A stretch of 64,000 nucleotides of DNA, from positions 46,675 to 110,674 of the forward strand of contig NZ_JBBAXC010000015.1 of assembly GCF_037120725.1 (NCBI RefSeq), in the 5' to 3' direction. Each line of letters starts with the position of its first letter. Positions within the stretch are counted from its first letter, which is position 1. The translations under genes and the position numbers were made by a program. Source of the DNA: Bacillus spongiae (lineage in GTDB: Bacteria > Bacillota > Bacilli > Bacillales > Bacillaceae_K). The notes under the pieces were generated by a model. That model saw nothing but the letters and a program-made list of their open reading frames with translations. It had not been told where the DNA came from and made no database searches. Below, piece after piece: positions 35,465 through 45,441 of the stretch.

Positions 35465-35735
35465 TAGCGTAGATGAAGAGTAGTAACTTTTTTTGAAGCT
35501 TAAGAGAGCTGGTGGTTGGTGCGAACCAGTGTGGAGAAGAAAGTGAATGGACTTCGGAGCTTCCAAACCGAAACAATTGGAGTAGGCTTTGGCGAATGTC
35601 TCATCGTTACAAGAGACTGGTATTAACGGCAATTCGCCCTGATACCGATGGAGTTGATCAAATGAATGTTTGATCATAAAAAAAGGTGGCACCACGGGTT
35701 CCTCATCCTTTAGGATGGGGACCCTTTTTGTGTTT
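35465..35735 (+). promoter_or_regulatory. Tryptophan T-box leader 1
   Basis: Stem I contains GAGAGCTGGTGG and a specifier loop GAATGGAC with the Trp codon TGG at 35548-35550. The T-box sequence AGGTGGCACCACGGGT lies at 35684. A terminator, GGGTTCCTCATCC pairing with GGATGGGGACCC and then TTTTT (35695-35731), completes it. Uncharged tRNA-Trp should promote readthrough. Confidence 0.92.
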
Positions 35736-35794
35736 TTTAAAAGAAAATGACACGTTACCTAAACTGAATAAAGTAAATTGTTGAGTAAGAGTAG

Positions 35795-36047
35795 TATATT
35801 CCATGGACGCGTTACAGAGAACTAAGTATAGCTGAGAGCTTAGTACGATACATGGAATGGAATGGACTTACGAGAGGCTTTTTGAACAAGAGTAGGAAGG
35901 CCCGGAATTCCACCGTTAAAAGGATAGGGTATCGGATGATTTGTCCCGTACCTAAAAGAGGGAGTATATACATACTCCAATGAGAGGTGGCACCGCGGTC
36001 TATTCGTCCTCCATAAGCACATTTGTGTTTATGGAGGATTTTTTATA
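35795..36047 (+). promoter_or_regulatory. Tryptophan T-box leader 2
   Basis: A second complete T-box follows. Its specifier TGG is at 35863-35865 in GGAATGGACTTACGAG. The T-box sequence GAGGTGGCACCGCGGT is at 35984. The terminator CCTCCATAA...TTATGGAGG with TTTTTT ends at about 36045, 30 bp before trpE. Confidence 0.92.
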
Positions 36048-36077
36048 TATATTCGAACGTAAATAGGAGGAAATACA

Positions 36078-37475
36078 ATGACACAACCAACAGACATGAT
36101 ACAGTATGATTTGATCGAGCTAGCAGGCGATTTATATACTCCAATTCAATTATTCCAAAAAATTACCGGTGAACAAAAATTTATTTTAGAGAGCTCCGCT
36201 AAACATGAAGAGAGTGGTAGATATTCCTTTATTGGGCGAAATCCTTATGGAGAAGTGAAGGGAGTAGGGCCTGAATCAGAAATTACGATAAACAATAAAC
36301 GAGTTGAAAAAACAGGCAGTCTTCTTAGAACTTTATTTGAAACGATAAAAAAATGCGAGAATATCTCGTTACCCTTTCCTTTTATTGGAGGAGGAGTTGG
36401 CTATGTTGCGTACGATGTTATCCGTCAAACGGAAAAAATTGGGGGTGTGCCTCAAGATCAATTAGGAATGCCAGATGTACATTTCTTGCTTTATGACCAG
36501 TTAATCATTTTTGATCACCTAGAAGAGAAGGTTTTCTTGCTTGCGTTAGATTTAGAGAATTCCTATTCACTACAAGACTTAAAGAAACGAAATGAATTGC
36601 TAAAACGGGAAGTTCAACAAAATACGATTCCGGAAAACGTTCAAGCTGATACTAAAAAACTTTCTTTCGTCTCTAATATTGAAAAAGAAAAGTTTCTAGA
36701 GAATGTTGAAATAGCGAAAAATCATATACGTGCAGGTGACATTTTTCAAGTGGTATTATCACAACGCCTAGAAGCTGACTTTACAGGAGATCCATTTTCT
36801 TATTATCGAAGTTTACGGAAAGAAAATCCTTCTCCATACATGTATTACCTTGACCTTCGTGACTATGTTGTGATAGGAACGTCACCAGAAAGCTTTATTA
36901 AAGCAAATGGCGAGGACCTTGTTTCGAATCCCATTGCAGGAACACGGAAAAGAGGAAAGACGGTAACAGAAGATAAAGCGTTAGAAATGGAATTAAAAAC
37001 AAATGAAAAAGAGTTAGCAGAACATAATATGCTTGTTGACCTTTCTCGAAATGATTTAGGAAGAGTGAGCAAAATAGGTAGCGTTGTGGTTTCGGAGTAT
37101 CAAAAGATTGAACGATATAAACACGTGATGCACCTCGTTTCAGAAGTAATAAGTAAGCGAAAAGAAGACGTGGATAATGTTGAGGTAATTGAAGCGTGCT
37201 TGCCAGCTGGAACGGTTTCAGGGGCACCAAAAATAAGAGCGATGCAAATTATAAATGAGTTAGAAGGCACAAAGAGAGGACTTTATTCAGGAGCGGTTGG
37301 TTACATTAGTGCAACTGGAGACCTTGACCTCGCTTTAGCGATTCGCACAATGATTGTAAAAGACGAGAAAGCTTATGTACAAGCAGGCGCAGGTGTCGTG
37401 TATGATTCCGATCCTGAAATGGAATATGAAGAAACGATGAAAAAAGCGAGAGCGTTATTGGAGGTAAAAGCATGA
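36078..37475 (+). CDS. trpE: Anthranilate synthase component I
   Basis: The 465-residue enzyme converts chorismate and ammonia to anthranilate. LESSAKHEESGRYSF near residue 37 is the tryptophan feedback site. The chorismate-binding core shows GTSPESF, NPIAGTRKRG, LVDLSRNDLGRVSKIG and PAGTVSGAPKIRAMQI. Length is typical. AGGAGG precedes the ATG. It is the first gene of trpEGDCFBA under two tandem Trp T-boxes. Its stop overlaps the trpG start by 4 bp. Confidence 0.97.
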   Translation: MTQPTDMIQYDLIELAGDLYTPIQLFQKITGEQKFILESSAKHEESGRYSFIGRNPYGEVKGVGPESEITINNKRVEKTGSLLRTLFETIKKCENISLPFPFIGGGVGYVAYDVIRQTEKIGGVPQDQLGMPDVHFLLYDQLIIFDHLEEKVFLLALDLENSYSLQDLKKRNELLKREVQQNTIPENVQADTKKLSFVSNIEKEKFLENVEIAKNHIRAGDIFQVVLSQRLEADFTGDPFSYYRSLRKENPSPYMYYLDLRDYVVIGTSPESFIKANGEDLVSNPIAGTRKRGKTVTEDKALEMELKTNEKELAEHNMLVDLSRNDLGRVSKIGSVVVSEYQKIERYKHVMHLVSEVISKRKEDVDNVEVIEACLPAGTVSGAPKIRAMQIINELEGTKRGLYSGAVGYISATGDLDLALAIRTMIVKDEKAYVQAGAGVVYDSDPEMEYEETMKKARALLEVKA

Positions 37476-38080
37476 TTTTATTAGTAGATAATTACGATTC
37501 GTTTACGTATAACTTATATCAGTATTTAAGTGAACTTGGTGAAGACGTTCTTGTGAAACGAAATGATGAAGTAACAATTCAAGAAGTGAAAGAAATGGAC
37601 CCAACGGCTATCGTCCTTTCTCCTGGTCCAGGTACACCGGATGATGCAGGAATTTGTGAAGAGTTGGTGCAGGAATTTTATCAGCAAAAGCCTATTTTAG
37701 GTATTTGTTTAGGACACCAAGTAATTGGGAAGGTGTTTGGAGCGAAGGTAGAGCAAGCGACAACCATTCGCCACGGAAAGCCATCTCCAATCCAACACAA
37801 CGGAAGTGGGTTGTTTAGTTATTTACCGTCACCACTTCAAGTCATGAGGTATCATTCATTAGCCGTCAGATCTTTTCATAACAGTAGTCCATTAGTAGTC
37901 ACAGCAAAGGCGATGGATGACGGGGAAATCATGGCGATTCAGCACAATCACTATCCCGTTTTCGGATTACAATTTCATCCAGAATCGATAGGAACAGCAT
38001 CTGGTAAAAAACTTTTAGCAAATTTCTTACAAGAAATTACAAAGGAGAGTCACGATGAAACAGTATATACACAAGCTTAG
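37472..38080 (+). CDS. trpG: Anthranilate synthase component II (glutamine amidotransferase)
   Basis: The 202-residue class I amidotransferase provides ammonia to TrpE. It begins MILLVDNYDSFTYNLYQYLS. GICLGHQVIG holds the nucleophile Cys, and FGLQFHPESIGT holds His and Glu of the triad. In B. subtilis this subunit is encoded in the folate (pab) operon and shared; here it is inside the trp operon. Four-bp overlap with trpE and 26-bp overlap with trpD indicate tight coupling. Confidence 0.97.
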   Translation: MILLVDNYDSFTYNLYQYLSELGEDVLVKRNDEVTIQEVKEMDPTAIVLSPGPGTPDDAGICEELVQEFYQQKPILGICLGHQVIGKVFGAKVEQATTIRHGKPSPIQHNGSGLFSYLPSPLQVMRYHSLAVRSFHNSSPLVVTAKAMDDGEIMAIQHNHYPVFGLQFHPESIGTASGKKLLANFLQEITKESHDETVYTQA

Positions 38081-39083
38081 TCAACGACAATCGCTTTCTT
38101 TTGATGAAATGAAAGAAGCTGCCGCTCAACTACTTAGTGACTCTGTTAAGGAAACGGAAATTGCAGCCTTCTTACTTGCTCTGCGGACAAAAGGGGAAAC
38201 GGCGGAAGAAATTGCGGCCCTCGTATCGGTGTTAAAAGAAAATGCACAAACCTTCTCTGTTGCCGAAAACGATATTATTGATGTTTGTGGAACGGGTGGA
38301 GACGGAGTAGGAAGCTTTAACATTAGTACAACAACAGCCTTCGTGCTTGCAGGGGCTGGATTGACAGTAGCAAAACATGGAAACCGTAGTATCTCGAGTT
38401 CATCTGGAAGTTCCGATGTTTTAGAAGAACTAGGGATTCATATGGGGATGACAATGAAGGAATCTGAAGAGCTCCTTCAACAAACTGGACTAACTTTTTT
38501 GTTTGCTCCGACAGTTCATTCGAAACTGAAGAAGATTATGAAGGTTAGAAAGGAACTAAGAGTGCCAACGATCTTTAATGTCATTGGTCCGTTAACGAAT
38601 CCACTTCCAATTTCGTATCAATTAATGGGTGTTTATCAACAAGAATATATGCCTCGAATTGCAGAGGTAATGGCGAGTAACGATCAAAAACGCTCCATAA
38701 TTGTTCATGGTGCAGCGGGAATGGATGAAGCCTCTCCTTTAGGGACGAATAAATGTTTATTAGTAGAAAATAAGCAAATAAAACCATTTGATCTTCATCC
38801 AGAGGAGGTCGGCTTACCACTATATAGTCTTCAAGACATTAAAGGTGGAAGTCCACAAGAAAATGCAGAAATTCTTTTAAATGTTCTAAAAGGAAAAGAA
38901 GGCGCCCATTTAGATACGGTATTACTTAACGCAGGGCTAGCGATGTTCACCGCCAATAAGGTAGAAAGCATTGCTGAAGGCGTTAAAGTCGCAAGGGAAA
39001 GTGTTACATCAGGCTCCGCACTAAATAAATTAAGAGAAATTCAAAAAATAACTCAAAATAAAAAGCAGGGGGTGACAGTATGA
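38055..39083 (+). CDS. trpD: Anthranilate phosphoribosyltransferase
   Basis: The 342-residue enzyme transfers phosphoribose from PRPP to anthranilate. The glycine-rich PRPP site is DVCGTGGDGVGSFNIST, followed by KHGNRSISSSSGSSDVLEEL and RKELRVPTIFNVIGPLTNP. Length is typical. The start overlaps the end of trpG by 26 bp, with AAAGGAG in trpG. It overlaps trpC by 4 bp. Confidence 0.97.
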   Translation: MKQYIHKLSQRQSLSFDEMKEAAAQLLSDSVKETEIAAFLLALRTKGETAEEIAALVSVLKENAQTFSVAENDIIDVCGTGGDGVGSFNISTTTAFVLAGAGLTVAKHGNRSISSSSGSSDVLEELGIHMGMTMKESEELLQQTGLTFLFAPTVHSKLKKIMKVRKELRVPTIFNVIGPLTNPLPISYQLMGVYQQEYMPRIAEVMASNDQKRSIIVHGAAGMDEASPLGTNKCLLVENKQIKPFDLHPEEVGLPLYSLQDIKGGSPQENAEILLNVLKGKEGAHLDTVLLNAGLAMFTANKVESIAEGVKVARESVTSGSALNKLREIQKITQNKKQGVTV

Positions 39084-39865
39084 CGTCCATTTTAAAAGAA
39101 ATTATCGCTAAAAAGAAGGAAGAGGTTGTAACGCATAAAGAGCAGTCCTTTTCCACTAGTGAATCGATGAAACAGCGTCGTTTTCAAGCGAATCTAATCG
39201 ACAAAAAAGAAATCGCGATAATTGCAGAGATTAAAAGAGCTTCTCCTTCAAAAGGGGATATTAAAATGACGGTTGATCCTGTCTCTCAAGCGAAAATGTA
39301 TGAAAGAGCTGGTGCTGACGCGATTTCTGTTTTGACGGATGAAGCATTTTTTAAAGGAAGTATAGAAGATCTAAAAGCGGTAAGAAAAGCCGTTAACCTT
39401 CCTCTTTTATGTAAAGATTTTATCATCGACCCTGTTCAAATTGATCGCGCCAAAGAAGCGGGTGCGAATATTATCCTGTTGATTGTTGCAGCTTTAACGA
39501 CAGACGAGTTAACCTCACTTTATCACTATTGCCTGCAGCAAGACCTTGAGGTGTTAGTGGAAGTACATGATGAACAGGAACTTACGACCGCTTTGCAGCT
39601 AGGTGCAACGCTCATAGGGATTAATAATCGTGATTTGAACACGTTTACGGTTGATCTAGCGGTTTCGGAGCAGTTATCTAATCTCGTCCATTCAAAGGAT
39701 ATTACGGTAATTAGTGAAAGTGGTATCAAAACACGTTTAGATGTAGAGCGACTAACGAACTCAAATGTAGGAGGAATACTAGTCGGTGAAACGTTGATGA
39801 AAAGCGAAAATATCGACGAAACGATGCAGCAGTTAAAGGTAATGAAACGAGGTGAGCGAGTGTGA
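39080..39865 (+). CDS. trpC: Indole-3-glycerol phosphate synthase
   Basis: The 261-residue TIM barrel closes CdRP to indoleglycerol phosphate. AIIAEIKRASPSKGDI carries the catalytic Lys and Glu region; LLCKDFIIDPVQI, GINNRDLNTFTVDL and VISESGIKT follow the family pattern. It is a single-function TrpC, separate from TrpF. GGGGGTGAC precedes the ATG. Overlaps trpD and trpF by 4 bp each. Confidence 0.97.
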   Translation: MTSILKEIIAKKKEEVVTHKEQSFSTSESMKQRRFQANLIDKKEIAIIAEIKRASPSKGDIKMTVDPVSQAKMYERAGADAISVLTDEAFFKGSIEDLKAVRKAVNLPLLCKDFIIDPVQIDRAKEAGANIILLIVAALTTDELTSLYHYCLQQDLEVLVEVHDEQELTTALQLGATLIGINNRDLNTFTVDLAVSEQLSNLVHSKDITVISESGIKTRLDVERLTNSNVGGILVGETLMKSENIDETMQQLKVMKRGERV

Positions 39866-40509
39866 CAGTGAAAATTTGCGGAATTACTTCTCCAATAGAT
39901 GCTCAAAACGCGATTGAAGCAGGGGCTGATATGATTGGGTTCGTCTTTGCTAAAAGTCGAAGAAAGGTATCCGTAAAGGAAGCAGAAAACATTGTAAAGA
40001 CACTTGACCACAATGTGAAAACAGTAGGAGTATTCGTAGATGCTCCGCTTGATGAAGTTCTTGAGACAGCCCGGACGGTCGGACTCGATATGATTCAGTT
40101 ACACGGAAAAGAGAACGCAGAATATATAAAGCAGATTCCTTACCCGATTATAAAAGCGATAAGTGTAACTGAAACAACAGACCTAGGTGAGATTCAACAG
40201 TACGACAGTGACTATCTATTGTTCGACGGAGCCAAGGCGGGAAGTGGAGAAACATTTGAATGGGATTTATTAGAAACATTTAAGCGGAACCAGCAGAAAG
40301 TAATGTTGGCAGGTGGATTAACCTCGGAAAATGTAGCAGAAGCAATTATGAGAGTTAAACCAGAAATGGTTGATGTTTCCTCAGGTGTTGAAGTGAACGG
40401 GAAGAAGAATCAAGATAAAATGAAAGCTTTTGTAAAAGAGGCTCAAAAAGCTTTTGCAAAGCTTAAGGATAAGGAGAATCAAAATGAACAATTACGAACA
40501 GCCAACTAA
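39862..40509 (+). CDS. trpF: Phosphoribosylanthranilate isomerase
   Basis: The 215-residue TIM barrel converts PRA to CdRP. It begins [20 protein letters not shown]; the KICGI motif holds the catalytic Cys, and [19 protein letters not shown] holds the catalytic Asp region. [13 protein letters not shown] is the phosphate site. GTG start at 39862 overlaps trpC by 4 bp, with AGGTGAG upstream. The lysine-rich C-terminus overlaps the trpB start by 26 bp. Confidence 0.96.
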   Translation: MTVKICGITSPIDAQNAIEAGADMIGFVFAKSRRKVSVKEAENIVKTLDHNVKTVGVFVDAPLDEVLETARTVGLDMIQLHGKENAEYIKQIPYPIIKAISVTETTDLGEIQQYDSDYLLFDGAKAGSGETFEWDLLETFKRNQQKVMLAGGLTSENVAEAIMRVKPEMVDVSSGVEVNGKKNQDKMKAFVKEAQKAFAKLKDKENQNEQLRTAN

Positions 40510-41689
40510 AAAAGGTCATTTCGGTCCTTACGGGGGACGATACGTTCCAGAAACGTTAATGAAAGCGGTCATAGAGCTAGAAGAAGAGTATACTCAAGCA
40601 ATCCAAGAAGAAGAGTTTCAGCAGGAGCTTTCCTACTATTTGAAGCAATATATTGGGAGAGAAAACCCATTGTATTTTGCGGAAAATCTAACGAAGAAGA
40701 TTGGTGGAGCAAAGATTTATTTAAAGCGTGAAGATTTGAACCACACTGGAGCCCACAAAATAAATAACACGATTGGTCAAGCGCTACTTGCTAAGCGAAT
40801 GGGCAAGAAAAAAATAGTGGCTGAAACTGGGGCTGGACAGCACGGAGTTGCAACTGCGACAGTATGTGCTCTATTCGATTTGGAATGCGTCATTTTTATG
40901 GGGGAGGAAGATGTCCGCCGCCAACAATTAAATGTTTTTCGTATGGAGCTTCTTGGCGCGAAAGTCGTACCTGTTAAACAAGGAAAGGGTACGTTGAAGG
41001 ATGCCGTCAATGAAGCCTTACGTTATTGGGTGACACATGTTATGGACACTCATTACATTATGGGATCTGTACTAGGACCTCACCCATTCCCACAAATCGT
41101 CCGTGATTTTCAAAGCGTCATTGGGAAAGAAACGAAAGAACAAATTCTTGAACAGGAAAACCGTTTGCCGGACTTAGTGGTAGCTTGTGTAGGTGGAGGA
41201 AGTAATGCAATGGGAATGTTCTACCCATTTATCGACGATCATTCCGTTCAGATAGTTGGAGTTGAAGCTGGAGGAGCGGGAGTAGAAACGGAAGAGCACG
41301 CTGCTTCGTTAACAAGGGGGAGAAAAGGAATTCTTCACGGTGCTTTAATGTATGTCCTTCAAGACGAACAAGGTCAAATTGAAGAGGCACATTCCGTTTC
41401 AGCTGGTTTAGATTATCCAGGAGTAGGACCTGAACATAGTTATTTAAAGGATATTGGCAGAGTAGAGTATACGTCTGTTACAGACGATGAAGCACTAGAA
41501 GCGCTAAAACTTTTATGTACGACAGAAGGTATTTTACCAGCTCTTGAAAGCTCTCACGCTGTCTCACAGGCAATCGAAGAGGCAAAGGATAGACCAAAAG
41601 AAGACATCATCGTGATTTGTTTATCTGGAAGAGGAGACAAGGACGTTGAAACAATTCGACAAAAATTAGGAGGAGTTTCCTATGAGTAA
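40484..41689 (+). CDS. trpB: Tryptophan synthase beta chain
   Basis: The 401-residue PLP enzyme joins indole and serine. [14 protein letters not shown] contains the PLP lysine; [15 protein letters not shown] and [15 protein letters not shown] are the active-site and phosphate loops. [13 protein letters not shown] starts the family match. ATG 40484 follows AAGGAG by seven bases; the open frame extends back to 40454. Overlaps trpF by 26 bp and trpA by 8 bp. Confidence 0.98.
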   Translation: MNNYEQPTKKGHFGPYGGRYVPETLMKAVIELEEEYTQAIQEEEFQQELSYYLKQYIGRENPLYFAENLTKKIGGAKIYLKREDLNHTGAHKINNTIGQALLAKRMGKKKIVAETGAGQHGVATATVCALFDLECVIFMGEEDVRRQQLNVFRMELLGAKVVPVKQGKGTLKDAVNEALRYWVTHVMDTHYIMGSVLGPHPFPQIVRDFQSVIGKETKEQILEQENRLPDLVVACVGGGSNAMGMFYPFIDDHSVQIVGVEAGGAGVETEEHAASLTRGRKGILHGALMYVLQDEQGQIEEAHSVSAGLDYPGVGPEHSYLKDIGRVEYTSVTDDEALEALKLLCTTEGILPALESSHAVSQAIEEAKDRPKEDIIVICLSGRGDKDVETIRQKLGGVSYE

Positions 41690-42452
41690 ACTACATCAAA
41701 CACTGCAACTTGCAAAGGAACGAAAGGAAAAGATTTTTGTTCCTTATATAATGGCGGGAGATGGTGGGTTACACACGTTAGGTGAGAAAATTACTTTTTT
41801 AGAGTCAGTTGGAGCGACGGCTATAGAAATAGGAATTCCTTTCTCTGACCCTGTCGCAGATGGTCCAACGATTCAAAAGGCAGGAATGCGGGCACTTAAT
41901 GAAGGAGTTTCCCTTGAAGATATTTTAGAAGAGCTAAGTACAATTAGGAAAAAAACCAATATTCCTTTCATCATTATGTCTTACATTAATCCGATATTTT
42001 CTTATGGAATTGAAAAGTTTCAAGCTAAATGTCATGAAGCTGGTGTATCAGGTGTCATCATACCAGACGTTCCTCTAGAAGAAATGGAGCTTCTAAATTC
42101 TATCTATATGGATGAAGAAATTTCTATTATTCAATTAGTTTCCTTGACTACTCCTACAGAACGAGTGAAGAAAATTGCTCAAACTTCCCAAGGGTTTTTA
42201 TACGCTGTGACGGTTACCGGTATAACGGGTGAGAGAAAAGAATTCTCCGATCAATTGAATTCCTTTTTGGAGCTGTTAAAAGCGAATAGCTCTGTCCCTG
42301 TATTAGCTGGTTTCGGAATTTCTTCAAGAGAGCAAATAGAAGAAATGAATGAGTTGTGTGACGGGGTGATTGTAGGAAGTAAGATCGTCCAAAGCTTCCA
42401 TGAAAATAAACTTCAAGATATTGAACAGTTAACAAAAGTGACTACAAATTAG
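41682..42452 (+). CDS. trpA: Tryptophan synthase alpha chain
   Basis: The 256-residue TIM barrel cleaves indoleglycerol phosphate and passes indole to Trp[20 protein letters not shown] holds the catalytic Glu and Asp; [14 protein letters not shown] and [15 protein letters not shown] follow. It is the last gene of the operon, with an 8-bp overlap with trpB and GGAGG in the trpB end. A weak hairpin with GAATTCC arms at about 42459-42500 may end transcription. Confidence 0.97.
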   Translation: MSKLHQTLQLAKERKEKIFVPYIMAGDGGLHTLGEKITFLESVGATAIEIGIPFSDPVADGPTIQKAGMRALNEGVSLEDILEELSTIRKKTNIPFIIMSYINPIFSYGIEKFQAKCHEAGVSGVIIPDVPLEEMELLNSIYMDEEISIIQLVSLTTPTERVKKIAQTSQGFLYAVTVTGITGERKEFSDQLNSFLELLKANSSVPVLAGFGISSREQIEEMNELCDGVIVGSKIVQSFHENKLQDIEQLTKVTTN

Positions 42453-42999
42453 CAGGTAAAGTGAATTCCTTGTTGTAAATAGCAGGGAATTCTTATTTAG
42501 TATTTAAATGACTATTAACTAATTAGCAAAAAAAATCCCTAGAACAAGTCTAGGGAAAAGAAAAAAATGAAAAAGAGAAAAATTGGATATGTACCAACAA
42601 GATTAAATTTACCATATTTTTGTATATTAATGGCATAAATATGGTAAAAATTTGTGAAATTTTTATGATTAATTGTAATGATTTTAATCTGCCTACTAAA
42701 AATTACCTTTAGAAGTGTATGGTAGATAAAAATACTTTTTTAGAATAAGATTTGGGCAAAACACCTTACTAACCTTAAAAGTACTGATAACATTTGAAAA
42801 AAGATTGATCAAAATAGATTCTCTCGTGAAGATTAACTGATAGTTTTTATAAAAAGGTTCGATTATTTGTTGTTCCTCAATCGCTCCCCATTCTTAAATA
42901 TCCTTAATTTTATTGGCTAGATAATTATATTCGCAGTTCAAAAAAATGCCAATGACTAAATGGAAACTTCTTCTCTATATTAGATTCAAATTGATGTCT
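42453..42999. other. Intergenic region after trpA
   Basis: A hairpin TCCCTAGA-ACAAG-TCTAGGGA (42532-42553) is followed on the minus strand by a long T run, so it ends leftward transcription. The rest to 42999 is A/T-rich without a gene or motif that I can support. Confidence 0.5.
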
Positions 43000-43476
43000 T
43001 TATTTAAACGATTCAGCTATATTTATTAAATCACCCTTTGTTATTTTCGTTTCCGAAGACTGATGGTGATACTGTAAAATATAATAATAATCTCCATCTT
43101 CCCAATGTAATGTACTTGTGTATGCTTCATCACTCATATAAAAACTTTCATTCCCATTAATGTCCACTTTTTCGTAAGTACTGATCTCCTCCCATGTAAC
43201 CGGTCTATCCCATATCATTAACTCAAAATATTCTCCGTTTTCTCCTGTATAATATACTGGGAATTGCCCTTTAGGTGTCGGAGGTGGAGGAATACTCAGT
43301 TCATGTTCTACTATAACAATAGGAAACTTTGTTGGTAGTTTGGGTTGAATCCCTTCTTCCTTTAATTCCTTTTCAAGCTCACCGTTATCATATGTTACTA
43401 AATTCACGTCATTGTCACTACCGCACCCAATTAAAAAAAATGGCACAGCGATCAACAAAAAAATAATCTTTTTCAT
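43000..43476 (-). CDS. DUF4367-like lipoprotein
   Basis: The ~158-residue lipoprotein has the signal MKKIIFLLIAVPFFLIGCGS with lipobox LIGC. The mature part (PTKFPIVIVEHELSIPPPPT, ELMIWDRPVTW, LHWEDGDYYYILQYH, KGDLINIAESFK) resembles the DUF4367 domain, which carries an outer-leaflet beta-rich fold. GGAGG lies seven bases before ATG 43476; ATG 43479 is the alternative. It is monocistronic. Function unknown. Confidence 0.78.
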   Translation of the reverse strand: MKKIIFLLIAVPFFLIGCGSDNDVNLVTYDNGELEKELKEEGIQPKLPTKFPIVIVEHELSIPPPPTPKGQFPVYYTGENGEYFELMIWDRPVTWEEISTYEKVDINGNESFYMSDEAYTSTLHWEDGDYYYILQYHHQSSETKITKGDLINIAESFK

Positions 43477-43755
43477 CATGATACCTCCTCTATAAGCTAC
43501 ATATACGAATAATAACGTATAGAAGTTTCACCTTTTTATGTTTAACTCCTAACTTCAACTTTAATATCGCTCGCTGGTGTTAATAATTTTTTATCAAATT
43601 TCCTTAATACGTACAATAAGTTAAACCATTAAAAAACCCTGCTAACAGTTCAACAGGATTTATATTTATACATTATTTCAGTAAACAATCTTTAACACAA
43701 ATTATCGAACCTTGATTTAAAGCTACACTTCTATTTTCTTCATTTTAGTTATTAT

Positions 43756-43821
43756 CCGTACGAATAAAAAAGATTGGATTTTAGAATGTAAATTCAAAAT
43801 CCAACCTTCCTTGTTCGTACG
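43756..43821 (-). terminator. Nested inverted repeat/terminator of sleL-like gene
   Basis: Outer arms CGTACGAA and TTCGTACG enclose inner arms TTGGATTTT and AAAATCCAA. On the minus strand the inner stem is followed by TCTTTTTTATT, making it a terminator ~70 bp past the gene end. A second hairpin at about 43632-43660 lies further on. Confidence 0.75.
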
Positions 43822-43887
43822 AGCTTTGTACAAATTGATTCCTTCAATGGACTTTATAGAACACTTTCCACTATAGTCGAGAGAGGT

Positions 43888-45174
43888 TTAAGCCCTTTTT
43901 CTAATATTAAAATTATCAGTTAATAAAAGCCAATTTTGCGGGAAGGATAGACCTAATTTCCAATACATAATTCCACGAACTCCAGTTTGTTTAATTAAAT
44001 TAAACTTCGCTTGGATGCTTCTAGCATCTTCAAACCATACTTCATGTAGGGCTCCTCCGTCATCAAAATATCGGAAAAACGGTGCTTGTGCCTGATAATC
44101 ATATTCGATTTGAGCATTCCTTTCGATGGCAATTTCTACCGCTCGTTGAGGACTTACTGCTTTGGCTGGAGCCCCTCCCTCAGGTGGAAACGGAGCACTC
44201 CAATCATATCCGTATAAATTCTGTCCCATAAAAATTTTAGATGGGGGCATTACACTTGTCGCATATTCGAGAACGTCTCGTACAGGACCGATAGGACTAA
44301 TCGCTTGCGGAGCACTTTGCATGTACCCCCATTCATATGTCATGAGTGCCGTAAAATCAAGGATATTTCCTTGAGCCACATAATCATGCGCGCCAAATAT
44401 ACCGGTTGTTGCATTATTTGTTTTTGGCCCAATCGCTGTGGATATCATCAGTCCGGCAGCCTTAAACTGATCTCTAGCCTTACGAAGGAAGTTATTATAT
44501 AACTCACGATCCTCTGGATTTAATAATTCAAAGTCAAAATGAATATCTTTATAACCAACTTCATTTGCAATCTGAATGAGGTTCCTAAATAACTGGTTTT
44601 GAGCAGATTCATCGTTAAACAAAGCATTAGCTAGATCCGCACTAAACTGAAATTCTTCTAGATTACTCACAACAAGCGTGTTAATAACGCCACTTGATGC
44701 AGCAATTTCCGGGATGTTAGCAATCGGTGGCGCATCAAGCGATCCATTGCGATTCGCACGATAGCTGAACATGGCGAGAAACGTAAGAGAATCAACGGTA
44801 TTCGTAACATCATTAATCATCGTTTGACTTACAGGGTCTCTAGGTTCGACATAAATCAATGCATCAATCGTTGGTTTTGGTTGTGGTGGAATATAAAGAC
44901 GAAGCCCCACTTGAAGAGGGGAAGTAAGTTGTAACCCGTTTATTTGAGCAAGTTCATTTACCGATATACCATACATACGTGCAATGATGTCTAATGATTG
45001 ACCTGATTGAACCCAATGAAAACGACCGACAATAGGAATGACGAGAGCTTGCCCTATGACAAGACGTGAAGGATCAGAAAGTTCATTTGCTTGTGCGATG
45101 GTTTGATAGGAAACACCGTAAGCTTGAGAAATGCCATACAAACTTTGTCCGCCTTGAACAACATGAATTTGCAA
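43888..45174 (-). CDS. sleL: LysM-LysM-GH18 spore cortex-lytic glucosaminidase
   Basis: The 428-residue protein has two LysM domains (about 2-47 and 51-96), each with the VQxGQSLxxI start and QALVIP/LRLYIP end, then a GH18 domain (about 105-425). The catalytic DxxDxE is DIHFDFE. Length and order match YaaH/SleL (about 430 aa), which hydrolyse cortex muropeptides at germination. It has no signal peptide, as expected for a coat/cortex protein made in the mother cell. The start is TTG 45174 after a GGGG-type ribosome site. A structured terminator follows. Confidence 0.87.
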   Translation of the reverse strand: MQIHVVQGGQSLYGISQAYGVSYQTIAQANELSDPSRLVIGQALVIPIVGRFHWVQSGQSLDIIARMYGISVNELAQINGLQLTSPLQVGLRLYIPPQPKPTIDALIYVEPRDPVSQTMINDVTNTVDSLTFLAMFSYRANRNGSLDAPPIANIPEIAASSGVINTLVVSNLEEFQFSADLANALFNDESAQNQLFRNLIQIANEVGYKDIHFDFELLNPEDRELYNNFLRKARDQFKAAGLMISTAIGPKTNNATTGIFGAHDYVAQGNILDFTALMTYEWGYMQSAPQAISPIGPVRDVLEYATSVMPPSKIFMGQNLYGYDWSAPFPPEGGAPAKAVSPQRAVEIAIERNAQIEYDYQAQAPFFRYFDDGGALHEVWFEDARSIQAKFNLIKQTGVRGIMYWKLGLSFPQNWLLLTDNFNIRKRA

Positions 45175-45441
45175 AATAACCCCAACCTTTCTTGTGATAA
45201 CTCACGATTCTATTTTGACCATAAGAATATGGAGCTTGAATTACCTCGGCATATTCTTACATGATTTTTTAGATATAGCTGACTTTTCCCCACCTATATC
45301 ATGTTTATTGAGGCAGGTGGAAAACTATTCATTGTAAATATGTACTTTGATTTTTTAAGAGGTGAACAGTGTGAATAATTTAGATCGTATCGTTTCATGA
45401 TAAGAAATGGAAATAAGACCAAGAAAAAAAGGAGTAAAAAA

